This document shows, in pieces, positions 46,882-60,120 of a stretch of DNA of 64,000 bases. Numbering within the stretch: the stretch's first letter is position 1; every line of letters begins with the position of its first letter. The notes below the pieces were generated by a model that was given only the letters and a program-made list of their open reading frames with translations, was not told where the DNA came from and did not search any database. The stretch covers positions 60,769,172-60,833,171 of the forward strand of contig NC_058339.1 in assembly GCF_905475395.1 (NCBI RefSeq), given 5' to 3'. The DNA is from Chrysoperla carnea. Lineage: Eukaryota; Arthropoda; Insecta; Neuroptera; Chrysopidae. The translations under genes were made by a program, and so were the position numbers.

Positions 46882-46932
46882 AACTGATGTTACCGTAATG
46901 TCGAGCGCCTTTTTTATATGATTACCACCACT
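46882..46932 (-). promoter_or_regulatory. Core promoter of the minus-strand Polinton gene pair
   Basis: Reading on the minus strand: AGTGGTGG (46932-46925), then TATAAAAA (46918-46911), then initiator TCAGTT about 31 bases further on (centred 46885). The TATA-to-initiator distance is what arthropod promoters need. Transcription would start about 30 bases before the ATG of the 126-residue gene. Confidence 0.6.
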
Positions 46933-47000
46933 CCAAAAATCCCCCCCACCAGCAGAAATTATTATCTAACATGCGTAAAATTATTTTAAGATCTAATGCG

Positions 47001-49225
47001 ATTCAAACAAGTTTAAACATGTTCAAACAAGTTTGAACATGTATTTTTATTCAAACAAGTTTGAACTTGTAACAGGATGATGATATCATATTTTTCAAGG
47101 TCAAATCTATTTCAACATATTTTTGAGAATAGCTGACACGTGTAAAATTATTTTAAGATCAAAGTCCATTCAAACAAGTTTGAACATGTATTTTTATTAT
47201 GTAAATTTCAAGTGTCATATTACATTGCTTAATCATAAAAAATATTAATATCCGGTCACGTGTTTTGACACATGTAAAATTATTTCAAACAAGTTTGAAC
47301 TTGTTACAAGATGATGATATCATATTTTTCAAGGTCAAATTAACATATTCTTGAAAATTGCTGACACGTGTAAAATTATTTTAAGATCAAAGTCCATTCA
47401 AACAAGTTTGAACATGTATTTTTATTATGTAAATTTCAAGTGTCATATTACATTGCTTAATCATAAAAAATATTAATATCCGGTCACGTGTTTTGACACA
47501 TGTAAAATTATTTCAAACAAGTTTGAACTTGTTACAAGATGATGATATCATATTTTTCAAGGTCAAATTAACATATTCTTGAAAATTGCTGACACGTGTA
47601 AAATTATTTTAAGATCAAAGTCCATTCAAACAAGTTTGAACATGTATTTTTATTATGTAAATTTCAAGTGTCATATTACATTGCTTAATCATAAAAAATA
47701 TTAATATCCGGTCACGTGTTTTGACACATGTAAAATTATTTCAAACAAGTTTGAACTTGTTACAAGATGATGATATCATATTTTTCAAGGTCAAATTAAC
47801 ATATTCTTGAAAATTGCTGACACGTGTAAAATTATTTTAAGATCAAAGTCCATTCAAACAAGTTTGAACATGTATTTTTATTATGTAAATTTCAAGTGTC
47901 ATATTACATTGCTTAATCATAAAAAAATATTAACATCCTGTCACGTATCTTGAATTTTATCGTGTATACTTAAAGTGTCAAATTACAATATTTTTCAAGG
48001 TTAGATGATATCTATTTCAACATATTCTTGAAAATTGCTGACTCATAATATTCTTTTCTTGGAATTCAGATTTGCAAATTATTATCTAACACGTTCAAGT
48101 GTCATATTACATTGCTAATCATAAAAAAATATTAGCATCCGGTCACGTGTTTTGACACATGTAAAATTATTTCAAACAAGTTTGAACTTGTTACAAGATG
48201 ATGATATCATATTTTTCAAGGTCAAATCTATTTCAACATATTTTTGAGAATAGCTGACACGTGTAAAATTATTTTAAGATCAAAGTCCATTCAAACAAGT
48301 TTGAACATGTATTTTTATTATGTAAATTTCAAGTGTCATATTACATTGCTAATTCAATAAAAAAAAAAAATATTAACATCCGGTCACGTGTCTTGAATTT
48401 TATCATGTATATTTAAAGTGTTAAATTACAATATTTTTCAAGGTCAAATTAACATATTCTTGAAAATTGCTGACTAATGTCAACGTCCCGCCCCCCGTTC
48501 ACTCTCCGCCACTATTGGTCAAAGCCAATGACGTCATCAATGCTTAGGCAGCCATTCCTTCCCCCACCAATTCAACCACACCTCCCGACGCCATCTTGAT
48601 TTTTACAGCGCTACTATTGGTCAATGACGTCCCCCCTCCAACTTCGCATTCAACCGAGGTTTGCCCTTTTTTGGAAAAGTGTACCATCCAACTGGGCTGA
48701 AAGTGGGCTCGATTATCTCATCTAACGTCCAATTCCCGCCCCCTTTAACCCCCACTTCCAAAACCGCGCCCACCACTTTAAGCCCCACTTCCGCCAAGAA
48801 ACACACTAACGCTCTGTCAGCCACGCCCCCACCACACCTCCCAACGCCATCTTGATTTACTATTGGTCAATGACGTCATCTATCCCCTCCAACTTCCGAG
48901 GTTTCCAACATTCACCTAGGTTTGCCCTTTTTGGAAAAGTGTACCATCCAACTGGGCCAAAACGTACATGATGTCAACGTTCCCGCCCCCCCCCCGTTCA
49001 CTCCCCACCACTATTGGTCAAGCCCCGTTTATGTCATTCCTCACCCCCACCACACCTCCCAACGCCATCTTGATTTACTATTGGTCAATGACGTCATCTA
49101 TCCCCTCCAACTTCGCCTTCAACTGAGGTTTCCAACATTCACCTAGGTTTGCCCTTTTTTGAAAAGTGTACCATCCGGGGTTACTTGAGGTCAAACTGCG
49201 CTGAAACCGGCTTGACTCTTCTACT
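47001..49225 (-). repeat. Polinton right terminal inverted repeat
   Basis: Reverse complement of 34429-36364. The outer 700 bp is almost base-for-base the same as the left; for example a 67-codon frame at 48824-48621 is identical to that at 34830-35033. The inner part holds more copies of the 240-bp unit, in which GTTTGAACATGTATTTTTATT and CATGTAAAATTATTTCAAAC recur. This explains the extra 290 bp. Confidence 0.92.
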
Positions 49226-49231
49226 GCTCTA
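49226..49231. other. Target-site duplication, right (GCTCTA)
   Basis: Directly follows the terminal CTCTTCTACT and matches 34423-34428 exactly. Confidence 0.93.
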
Positions 49232-51794
49232 CCATTAGATTAAAGATTAGGTAAGATAAAAAAAATCATTATGGTATTACAATACAAATTTTTGAAATTA
49301 TGGCTAAATTTTTACTTCAATAAAGCTGCTCTCGGCTCGCCATTTATATATGTACATAAACTTTATAATCAAACTGTTGGCAAACAAAAATTTCAATTCT
49401 TATTTAATATTGGTTGATAATACATCATAACTAGTATAATAATAAAAAGAACGTTTATAAAAATATTGGAACAATTTAATGTCTTTATAGAAAGGCAACC
49501 ATCAGTAAATAAAAATGAATATGAATCCCCAATATGTAAAATTGTATTGTTATTGTTCACACAAAACAAGGGCTCTTGATGTTTCACATTCTATACAAAA
49601 TTTGTTTGTAAATGTTCAACTAAATAAATATGAAGTAAATTGTAACCAATTATTACAATAAAATTTCGGTTAATACATTTAACTTGATATATTTAAGGGC
49701 TACGTAGTACCTATCGTGCTACAAAAAGTTGATTGATGATTCAGCTACAGTATTTATTGTTCATTAGGTACAAATAGTACCTGATTTTAGCGTTTTTCGG
49801 CTGATGAAGGTCATGTTATTCTAGAAACACAAATATTTATTAGAAAAGGTTCCTAGATTTTAAAAAGTTGAAGATATTACGTATAGGAAACGGAAAACTT
49901 ATTCAAGTGCTTCTTTTTCCACCTATTCTTCAGGTGACCGATGAGACATTAAATAATTATCACTATTTTCTTTTTTATCACTGTCACATTTTTTTTTATT
50001 CAGGACTATTTAGGCAAAAAAAGGCATCATCGTCCTTTACCTTGATCCATCAGTGTCCTTGAGTTGGATTTATCGGTTGGTGAAGTTCTTATTTCGATAT
50101 TGAAGTACCCTTTTGACATCCCTACTCAAAGATAAAAATTATTATTCTCTGATAATAAATAATTATGAATAGATAGTAACAATAGTGTACCTTACTCAGC
50201 CATTGCCTAAATTCGCTCTTACGTGTATATACCTACATACAATATTGCGAACGCAACTAATTACCTCCGAAATCGCAGGTCTTCTTAAAACTATGAGGTA
50301 TCACTAGTAGAGGGCTACGTTACAGAAATAAGCCTCCTCTACACCTTGGCGAAGTGGCACGAAGCCGGGCGAGATACGAGAGTGTGGAAAAGACACTTGC
50401 GATGTCTCGCCTTGTCCAATTTCGACTAAAAAAGCGGTTTTTTGTTAGAGTCAAATGTAATACGAAGTATCCACGCGAGCATATTGTTCTAATAATGCAC
50501 ATAAAGCAGCACAACCACAGCAGATGATGCCATTTCGATAGCAGCCATTGTAATGAGATACTTGCAAAGTAAGACGAGTGCTTGAATATCATTTCGTCTA
50601 GCTTTTTCGTGTGAATGAGGGGAATAGGATGTTAGTTCAACAGAAATTCAAAAATATGTATACGGAATCCTTGATTAGAATTTTATTCCTGTGAATAGAT
50701 GAATTTTATAAATTGTGTTACAAATTTTAATGGGGGAGGGGGTAATGTTTGTGACTCCAGGTGTCTTTCTTTTTTGGTAAATGAATAAACAATATATTTA
50801 ATATATAAAGTAAAAAAAATGACTAAAGAAAAAAAAAACTATTAAAAAACTCATATTAACTTTCATGTAATTTAATCCATTAGAATTATACTTCAATCGA
50901 GGTCACATACCATTAGATTTAAGTTTGGAGTGAGTTTTCTACGTTTTTCTGATTAGAAAATGCTTACGTTATCAGTCTATAACTATTCATTCTTGGATGA
51001 TATAAAGTATCCTAATTTTTCTACATGTTCAGCTGACTGACAGATCCCACAAGTTTCGGCGATGTCCTAACAAAATAACGAGCCAATTAGCCAATATAAC
51101 TTTGCGAAATTTCCTTTTGATATGTCAATGCTTTTCAAGAAAAGCGATTGGGAATAATTTGGAGGAAACGGATTTTAAAATTTGGTCGCTCTAAAAAGAA
51201 TTCTGTAAATAAATAGTTAAAGGCGAATTTCTTTTCTTATAACGTTAATGTATAACGTATACATTACCTATCTATTAATATTTTGTCGCAACAAGTCAGC
51301 TAAATTTCCTCATGCAACGTTAGTATACATACGGAGGTATAAAGAAATATATAAATAGGATTAAAAAAAAGATTTATCCCAGTCAATTGAAATTTTACAA
51401 TAAATGATATCGTAATAAATGGATAAAATTGTATGATTTTTTTTTTGGTTTGGCTAACCACAATGTATGTTAATTATGGTTGAATTATGTTAAAATGTGC
51501 AAAATTTTTACAATAGTTATGAATGTTATGATTCGTGTGTGCGCATATAAGATCAGGAAGTGGATTGTTATCATCCATATTCCACTTTCATTCAGTATCA
51601 ACTTCGATTCAGTTGGAATTTTTCGTGGTATAAAGCTTTACAACATTTAAATAAGAACATAACAGTGATGAATATGAAAGATACCCAAATTCATTAAAAT
51701 ATAATTTCTGAACGGAATACTTTACAGGGTTAATATTGCATATTGGCACATTTAAAAATGAAAAAGTGTTAGAAGATTTTATGGACGCTAAGAA

Positions 51795-52165
51795 GTACAG
51801 TGAAACCTGGTTAAGTGGGACATTAAGGGACCTGCAAATTTGTCTCCCTTGTAGAGGTATTTCATCTACCCAGTGTCTTATATATCCAGGTATAAATAAA
51901 TATCTGTATCATTTACAAAGGGTTCCAGTAATAGAGAAGAATTAATATCAATAACGTAGAAGTATTGTAACGCGCTCATTACTAAAGTTAAGTTTTCCGC
52001 CATGACAGAACTTACGTTTTTTCTCCACAAATTGCTTTAAAAACTATATGTACCGTTTCTTTTTTTAAAACCCTTACAACCAACCTTCCAGCTGCTGCAA
52101 AAATTATGAATACAGAGCCTTCGCGCGAAATCTTGTGCCTTTTCTTTAATCATCGATCCATTTAC
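51795..52165 (-). mobile_element. pogo/Tigger-like transposon remnant, second copy
   Basis: The plus strand starts CAGTGAAACCTGGTTAAGTG, matching the terminus at 22841. The far end reads, on the minus strand, SMIKEKAQDFARRL, matching the HTH block of the first copy. The middle is deleted and diverged. It gives no functional transposase. Confidence 0.6.
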
Positions 52166-54444
52166 CGGAACATTTTTGTTACAAACTTGCTTGACCCATG
52201 TTAACAAACACTGTTCAAGTTCAGGTTATGGTAAAGGCACACGTTTTAGTTTTCCTTGTCTTTCTTGTATACCCTCTTGTTGAAGTTTTTTAAATTAAGT
52301 AAACACTTGTTTATAGACCGTCAGCCCATAGTGTAGCGAAATTTCTATTACTCTTGTAATATATGTCTTAATGACGATTTATGAAGGTAAGTTTGATAGT
52401 AAAGAAATTTGAAGTTTTAATCGTGGCTCGAGGTTCCAATTTATTTTTTCCATTTTCGATACGTGGAAAAAATTTACAGGGAAGCTTACAGTCTCGAAAG
52501 GGTTGACAAAAGGTTTTGATTTTTACTATTGTACTTCTTTTCTCAACGTTTTCGGTCTGTAAACTTCCTGCCATTTTTTACACGTCAGTTGTGTTCCAAG
52601 ATCAAAAAATTTGTTGTTCCAAGTTCTTTTTCATGACGCAAGTAAATTTTTCACCCTCCAAGTGTATTTTTTTGTCCATTTTAAATTTTTAGAAGAACAA
52701 ATATTTCTGGTTCAAGCGAATATTTCTGGAGCCAAAAATTCATTTTTTTTCTTGTCGAGGTTATGAAGTGAAGATTTTCAATTTGTGTTTTCTATAATAA
52801 TATCTATTTATCTTTAATATAAATATAACATTTATATTACATATTTATTATATCAATTCTTCAAAGAAAAAAAATCTTAAATGGATTTAGAAAGAAAAAA
52901 TTTGTATCTTTTGTTAGTTGAAAAATAAAAAGCAACATTTATAACAAACACTCCATAATATTCCAGCTATATCAGTGAATTAGTCTCATTCATCACCAAC
53001 TAAACCATAATAATAAATAATATATTATTTCATTATTTGTGCTTGATCCATCAAATACTGAGTGACATATTGTATCTATACATACATATACACCACATAT
53101 TATAATGTCATTTGAAGAGGTTTTAAAAAAGATTCCAACGAACTAAATTTTTATTTTATAAATAATAATAACCCCTTCTTATTTGTATCATTCATATGTG
53201 AATATGTTACCATCGAATAAGAAATCAGGAACTTTATATATTATTTAGACATAAAAATGTTTCCAACGTATCCACGATAATTACCTATATTAATTTAATT
53301 TATCCACTGACAGATGGAAACCTAAATTACGTAAAACTTCGTGTAGCGGAAGTCTGTGTGTATTAATTTTCATAGCCTTAAATATTTCTTGGAATTAAGG
53401 GTACTCGCATATGTAACAAGGTTGTGATGAGAATAAAAAATTGGAGGTCCAACTTTTAAATATTGATCTCGAATCTTGTGAAATTTTGTAACAATCTCTA
53501 CTATTCCTAAATCACATTATCCGGTTCTACAGATTTCTGTATTATGTGGAACATATTTGTATAACGATTGGCATAGCTTATACATCGAATATACTTTTCG
53601 GCAAGTGACCTAATTCTCTTCGATATTCTATCCCTTCTTAATAAACTTTTCAGCAAAGAAAATGTGATGTTCAGAGTTGAAATAGAGTTGATATATCAAG
53701 GCTATTTCTTACTATTTCCATTTCAAGAGATGTTAAGTTTGAGCTGGGAGGTATCGTAGATTTGTAGTTCTTAAGGAGGCCAATGTTAATTAAAAAATAT
53801 TAGATTACAAGCAAAAATAATTTTTTTACAATAGTTTAAGTCTTTATCTATCGTCTAGTGAAAGGTGAATCAGACTTTACCGTGTAAACATTTGACGGCA
53901 ATCTTACGAGACAGTAAGACCCTTCCAACTTTTCTTGAATTATACTACCATTTATCAATTAGATGGAGAGAAAAACAACTGAAAATTAGTATTCCAAAAT
54001 ATTCAGGTTTGTGGTTTTGCACTTAAATATATAATTTACTGTGAAATTTATTGAAAAATAAATAATAAAATGAAAAGAAAGTACTAGCAGGAAAATTTGA
54101 TCTTAAGGCAGCAAGTAAACACTTTGATTTAAGATAATATTTTCTTGCTATACTTTAATTTTTAAGAAATTAAATATTTATTTTAATGAATTAAAAGCAC
54201 AGTTTACTTCCAACCAGTGAAAGGACTACCTTAAGTAGATGAATCTATTTCAATGTTATTTTTGTTTGAATGCTAGTTTAAATTTTTACAATAATATTAA
54301 CTAGTATTGTTGTTAACTTTCATTTCGAAATTGTTTCAGGTATGAAGGTTATGAGTTTCTTTTCTACCTAATAATAATATAGAAGCGCTAGAAACAGCAC
54401 AAGATATGAATTTGTATATTGGTAATTATTTTGAAGTGTGGAGC

Positions 54445-54500
54445 ATAACAAAATATTGTGGTGGAAGCGCAGAGAAGCTTCCACCACAATATTTTGTTAT
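54445..54500. repeat. Perfect 24-bp-arm hairpin
   Basis: Arms 54445-54468 and 54477-54500 are exact reverse complements, starting ATAACAAAATATTGTGGTGG on the left. The loop is 8 bases. No gene is near. It could be a palindromic element relic or a hairpin RNA source; it is shorter than an ordinary microRNA precursor. Confidence 0.9.
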
Positions 54501-56949
54501 TCTCTGTGGAAAAGTTTCTGGTGTTTTATAAATTTCATTTGCTTTCAAGTCTAATTACATAAAATGTACCAGTTTTTATAAAATTTTTCTTTATGATGTC
54601 AAAATGGTCACCGTCGTTACATAAAACACATAATATCCATTTATTTTTTGGTGGTTTTAAATGTAATCGATTATGGTTGATGAAATTTGTCTAGTTATAT
54701 TTTCAAATTACTGAATTTACAACTAAGAGATTCAGATTGTATTCATAATAAGATTTAAATACATCAACAACAAATACAATATATATAAGCTACTTTGTTA
54801 CCTTCTTACCACAAATATGACATATGTCACAAATTTTATCTGAATAGGTCTAATATTATAAATATGAAGCATAGCGAAGACTGAAAACATTGACAATATA
54901 ATTTTTTTTTGTTAATTCTTACATTTTATTCGTAGATAAAGGAAAGATATTTAAAAGATTCTGTTGCTTTATGTTGTTTATATTTATTTTTTTTCATTTA
55001 TTAACAAAATGTTGATGATCTAACGATATAAGAGAATAAAATAAATAAAAATATTTCCTCAAAATTTGGTCTGCCTGTCCTTAGTTGAATGATCTGTTTT
55101 TATGATTAAGTTGGTATTCGTTGTCAAATCAGCAATTAATAATTATAATGGGTCTTTACCTCCGTTTTTCAGATATACTCGCTTGTAACAGAGCCACACA
55201 TATATTTATTTTTCACCTGAATTAACTGTCGACATACAAAGAAAATTCCTACTAACAATTTGTGCTTGTTGTCTGAATTTAAAGAAGAACCTAATTGGCC
55301 GTTTTCAACATAATTGGGTTTCTAGGATCGCCAGATCCTCTATATAGATTTACAGATTAATTTCATTTATATTTTATAAATTACCACATACGAAAAATGT
55401 AGATATCCCGTCGAAAACAATCGTAATTGTAACCTGAAAGACACACATTCGTAAATTATTTTGAACTAAATCACGTAAAACATTTCATTTCATTATTAAG
55501 TACCTAGAGAAAATTTTATATCACCGAAAAAACAAGAAACTCTGCATTAAAAACTGAGCCCACCTGCAGGCTGGCGAGATTCAATGAGTGCCACACAAAA
55601 GTGAATGAATGAGAAAGGAGTATTCTATGTTAGAGATATACTATTCAATTTGTAGCAAATTTCTTCCCAAGGAAATGGAGCTATTGCTTTTGTACTGATA
55701 ATGGAAAAATTTTTATTAAATTTTCACCGATCTTACCTAATAGAAGCCAAAAATAACCAGCGATAAAATTTATATGTTTATACATATTTATTTATATGTT
55801 TATCTAGCGGTCGCAATTTAGGTACGATTTGAATAAAATTTGGTAGCCAGAAGGGTTCTGGCATTTGAAAGATCAAGTTCGCTAATGAAAAAAATTTATA
55901 GATAAACAAAAGGTGGTGGGGGGGGGGTTTGCATGGGACAAAGCACAAAATTTAGAATTTTTTCAAAATAATTTTTATTTTTTATTTTTGATCAGTTTGA
56001 ATCAAAAAAGTACTCTTGTTAAAAATGTGTTATTTTTTCAATCTCCTAAGAGGGAATTCACTTAGATAACGCAGCTCCTGCGCTACGAATTTTTGGTTGC
56101 TTTCTTCTGCAAACTTTTATGATACATAATAGTTATGAAAAATCACTGATTCGAAAAAGTTTTATAAAAATTATGCATACACGAATATATTTTAGTGTAT
56201 AAGAATTCAGGATAATATCATCCGATCAGCCACTGTAATATTCAAATGTTCTCTCCACAGACCTTGAATTAACGACATGTCTACGAGTGGAAAGATAGCT
56301 AAACCGATCATATCGTTAAACCTTACTTAACCTTGGCTTAATTTTGAAACGAGTAAAAATAGCTTTGTTGTGTATTGAACAATGCATTGAATATCCGTAA
56401 TGCAAAATATTGATGCACCTATTTATGTCATGTCTTGTTATAAATACCTACAATTTAATTATAGAAGAGAAAATGATTATTATGTCAAATTAATATGACT
56501 TGATGAATTCTTGATAAATTTATTTGTGTATAGATAGAAATGCCGAAATTTATAAAATAACTAACCGAACCATTAATTTAAAAATCATTATTTATATATG
56601 GAATATGGGAATATGTTGTTATATTTGATACAAATACAGATCGTTCGTTAAATTATTATGTTGTCAAAAGTTTTTAAGTCACTAATTATAAAACAAATAT
56701 TATTAATTTCATGAAAAGAATTCAATAATACAATAGTCATTATATGGATAGATATATTAAATTGGTATTGTATCTACCATGTAATTATAGGTTACAATTT
56801 TTATGTTTGAAAAGTATCTATAATATTGATTTGGATTAAAATAATTATTAAGCCATGTACACAGTGTCGATTTTATAAATTGTACGTACACATAAATACT
56901 TAAAATGTACATAAGTCGTATCAATCGTTTGTTTAATGTATTTAAAAAC

Positions 56950-57475
56950 AAGTGAGTTAATTGTTCAAATACCATGCATAGACAGTGATGATTACTCTAT
57001 CACATTACACATACATACATGTCACAAATGCATAACTGATATTCCCAAATAATACATACTATACATACTTAAGCCTAATTTGCACCTTCACGGGTAAACA
57101 GTGATGTTTACGAAAAAATGTTTCAAACAATTATTTTTTTATAAGAAACATTTTTTACATTTAAACTTTTGTTCTATCTCTAACGGTTTACAAGATGGCT
57201 CCTACGGACTGAAGACCCAATTCACCTAGTTGCTAATTTACGAACTCGACCTCACTTTTTACGTCCTGAGTACCCTATTTCAGCTTGATATCTTTTTTCG
57301 TTTTTGAGTTATCGTGTCCACAGACGGACGGACGGACAACCGGAAATGGATTAATTAGGTGATTTTATGAACACCTATAACAAAATTTTGTTAATAGCAT
57401 CAATATTTTTAAGCGTTACAAGCATGGGACTAAACTTAGTATACCTTGCATATTACATATATGCATGGTATAAAA
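56950..57475 (-). repeat. Dispersed repeat family R1, reverse copy
   Basis: Contains GTAAACAGTGATGTTTACGA, AACTTTTGTTCTATCTCTAA, GGACGGACAACCGGAAATGG and AAGCGTTACAAGCATGGGAC, ending TGCATGGTATAAAAATAAA. It is the complement of the 32500 copy, block for block. Non-coding. Confidence 0.82.
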
Positions 57476-59689
57476 ATAAAGTTCGATATGCTTCATTAAT
57501 AAGATGATCTATTCTAGGTAAAGATATATTCTATTTATTTATTGTGCTCTAAAGAATAAATTATTTTGAACTTTGAATTCTTTTGATAGATTGAACATAA
57601 TTTCAATTTATGGTTTCTTGACATTGCTATCTTTGAGATAGCAACTACGTGGAGGCAATGTTTAATTATTTGAATGTATGCAACCGAGAGAATGATTATC
57701 CATGCGCATTCTTTTCCGAGTAAAATAGAAAAAACACATTTGAGTATGGGATAATTCACTAAGAAAGATTCTATCTATCACTTTGTAGACATAGAATATT
57801 ATACAGATGTACGGCTTCGACATAAGTATAATTGTTAATTATTGTAACACATTGAAACTAAAAGTAGAAAATTTATAAGAAACACATAACACGATAAAGT
57901 ACATTTATATAAACAGTATCCGAATACTCAAAACAGAAATATCAAAAGTATTTTTAAAAAGACAAAACATGCAAAAATAATAATATTTTTAAATAATGAA
58001 AGGAATCAGCTGCCCAAACTCAAAAACATGCTTTAAACACAATAATACAAAATTTCTACAAAATAAATAAATATATCAACGCATTCTATAATCGATCTAT
58101 AATATTCTTATTCAATGAAAACGATATGCTGGATGATCTAATGAAAAGTTCATTTTTTTACTATCGCGGCGCTGAAGACATTTTAGGCTATCGGGCTAAA
58201 AATATACTCGAATATCAAAGTAACAAATTTTCCTTATATCTCATTCATTTATTTCATTTATTTACAAGTTGATTATTGTTTTTTTTGTGTTGAAATGACA
58301 TTCTATCTCAATAACTGCTTTAGTTTTAAACATAACGTAAAATATTGAAGTGATAAAGTTTAAAAAGATTGTAATCATGTACCTTGGATCAAATAGCCTA
58401 TTGTACCACTGATATATGAAAATAAAAGTCTCATGAATCCTATGTCAATAAAAATGCCAGTTTTCCTCAAGAAGGAAAACAGGAAAAGGTATAAATTACG
58501 TTTTCCCATATAACTGTTCATTTTATACGCAACCTTCTTCTAGAATCATGTGTTCCAATCATTTTATGTGACTTTTAAGTGATTTAAGAAAGTGAATGAT
58601 ATGTTATAATAGAATTTAAAATTGTTGTTATTCATTGCTGGGACAGTTGAGATTTAGTTGTAAAATGGACACTCTATACATAACGATGACTTTTAATTTT
58701 TTAACAACTTTATGTGTAGTTTTATACACTTTTAAGTTTTGAATTATAAAAATGTATCATATAATAAAATAACATTGAACACGTACGAATAGCAAATTAA
58801 TATTCATTGTGTCCATGGCAATCCGTAACATTTTTTATATCTATGAAGACATTAAAATGCAGTATGTAATTTGGGGTTCAAGGTACCTAATACTCGAAAT
58901 CATGCAAATTTTAAGACATTAAAGATTGCAACAAAATATGTTTTTTATGGAGTAGGAATGATTTAGATCAAAATGCTTTGAGTTGAATGTTATACCAATG
59001 CTTTTTTAATTTATGCTTTAAAAAACAATTAAATTATCAAATCATTACTGATATGCTTTTTGGCATTTTCAGTGCTATCAAGCAAAATTGCAGTTTCTGG
59101 CGTTATTTATATTTTGGTAAAATTTACAATCATTAATAGGCTTAAAACACGTTATAAACTTAGTTATAATCGTGAGCTGAAACATTGCTAATGAGTGTCA
59201 CTCTTAAAATGCTTGAAAGTTATGATTGAAAATGAAGTGATATATTAATTAAAACGATATTCCAGTTTTTATAGCAAAAATTATCTCGATCATTTATTAA
59301 TGAATTTTGATCAATTTTTAACCTCTACTGTACGCTACTCTAACCTCTTATAATTTTGGTTCATAATCTAATATTTTGTTTACGGATAATATATCTGATC
59401 TTTAAGAATTGTGGAACTAAAAGCTTTTATTATTTCCAAAAATTAATCAAACATATATCGACTGATTTCGTTCTACGGTAATATAACAAATTTTTGTCAT
59501 TTGAAAGACGACTCAAAGAACCGAGTGCCGAAATCATCGCTAGTTCAAAAAAGAACCAAAATAAGCCTCACCTTATAGAAGAGAAGATATATTAAAATAA
59601 AGGAAATTAAAATAAGTAGGTTCAAAGCTTATTCTTTGTAAAAACTTTTAAAATGAATTCAAAACTTATTCTTTGTTATAATCTAGAAA

Positions 59690-60120
59690 TAATAGTATAT
59701 TAAGTATATTAAGTCCCAAGTTTGTAACGCTTAGAAATATTGATGCTACTAACAAAATTTTGGTATAAGTATTCATAAAATCACCTAATTAAGTAATTTT
59801 TTGTTCGGCTGACAGAAAAACGAGATAAAATTTTTATAGCATACTCAGGACATAAAAAGTGAGTTTGAGTCGGTAAATGAGCAACGTAGGTTAATAATTG
59901 TCTTACTAATTATAGGGTTACTTGTCTTGCTGGGTGTTGCGGATCCAAGACTCAATTAACGGATCGAAATAGAACGGAATTATCGGATTTAATCCGATCT
60001 TGTAAATCATAAGAGATAGAACAAAAATTTGAATAAAATTTTTTTTTTTTATAAAAAGAAACAATTTTTGTTTGCAACGTTTTTTCGTAAATGTCTTTGT
60101 TTGAGCAGACTTTAAGTTTC
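59690..60120 (+). repeat. Dispersed repeat family R1, diverged forward copy
   Basis: Has AAGTCCCAAGTTTGTAACGC, TTAGAAATATTGATGCTACT, TCACCTAATTAAGTAA and GATAGAACAAAAATTTGAAT. It carries a local insertion at about 59895-59985, including TAATCCGATC. It is the most diverged copy in the window. Confidence 0.7.

Larger units (their letters stand above)
34429..49225. mobile_element. Polinton/Maverick DNA transposon, 14,797 bp
   Basis: Defined by matching termini AGTAGAAGAGTCAAGCCGG and its complement, a 6-bp target-site duplication, long terminal inverted repeats (about 1.9 and 2.2 kb) and a Polinton gene set. That set is protein-primed polymerase B, an FtsK/HerA-type packaging ATPase, an adenain-like protease and integrase pieces. 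Polintons replicate through their own polymerase, integrate by a retroviral-type integrase, and often encode capsid proteins. Here the polymerase is open, ATPase, protease and integrase are broken, and no capsid gene was found. Gene order from the left: polymerase (+), 141-residue frame (+), integrase end (-), minisatellites, protease (-), ATPase (+), internal repeat block, integrase end (+), 205-residue gene (-), 126-residue gene (-). Confidence 0.95.

Noticed and set aside
34429-49225. Interpretation as an integrated virus rather than a transposon
   Set aside because: Polintons and related viruses share genes, but no capsid gene is present and the target-site duplication and terminal repeats describe it fully as a Polinton.
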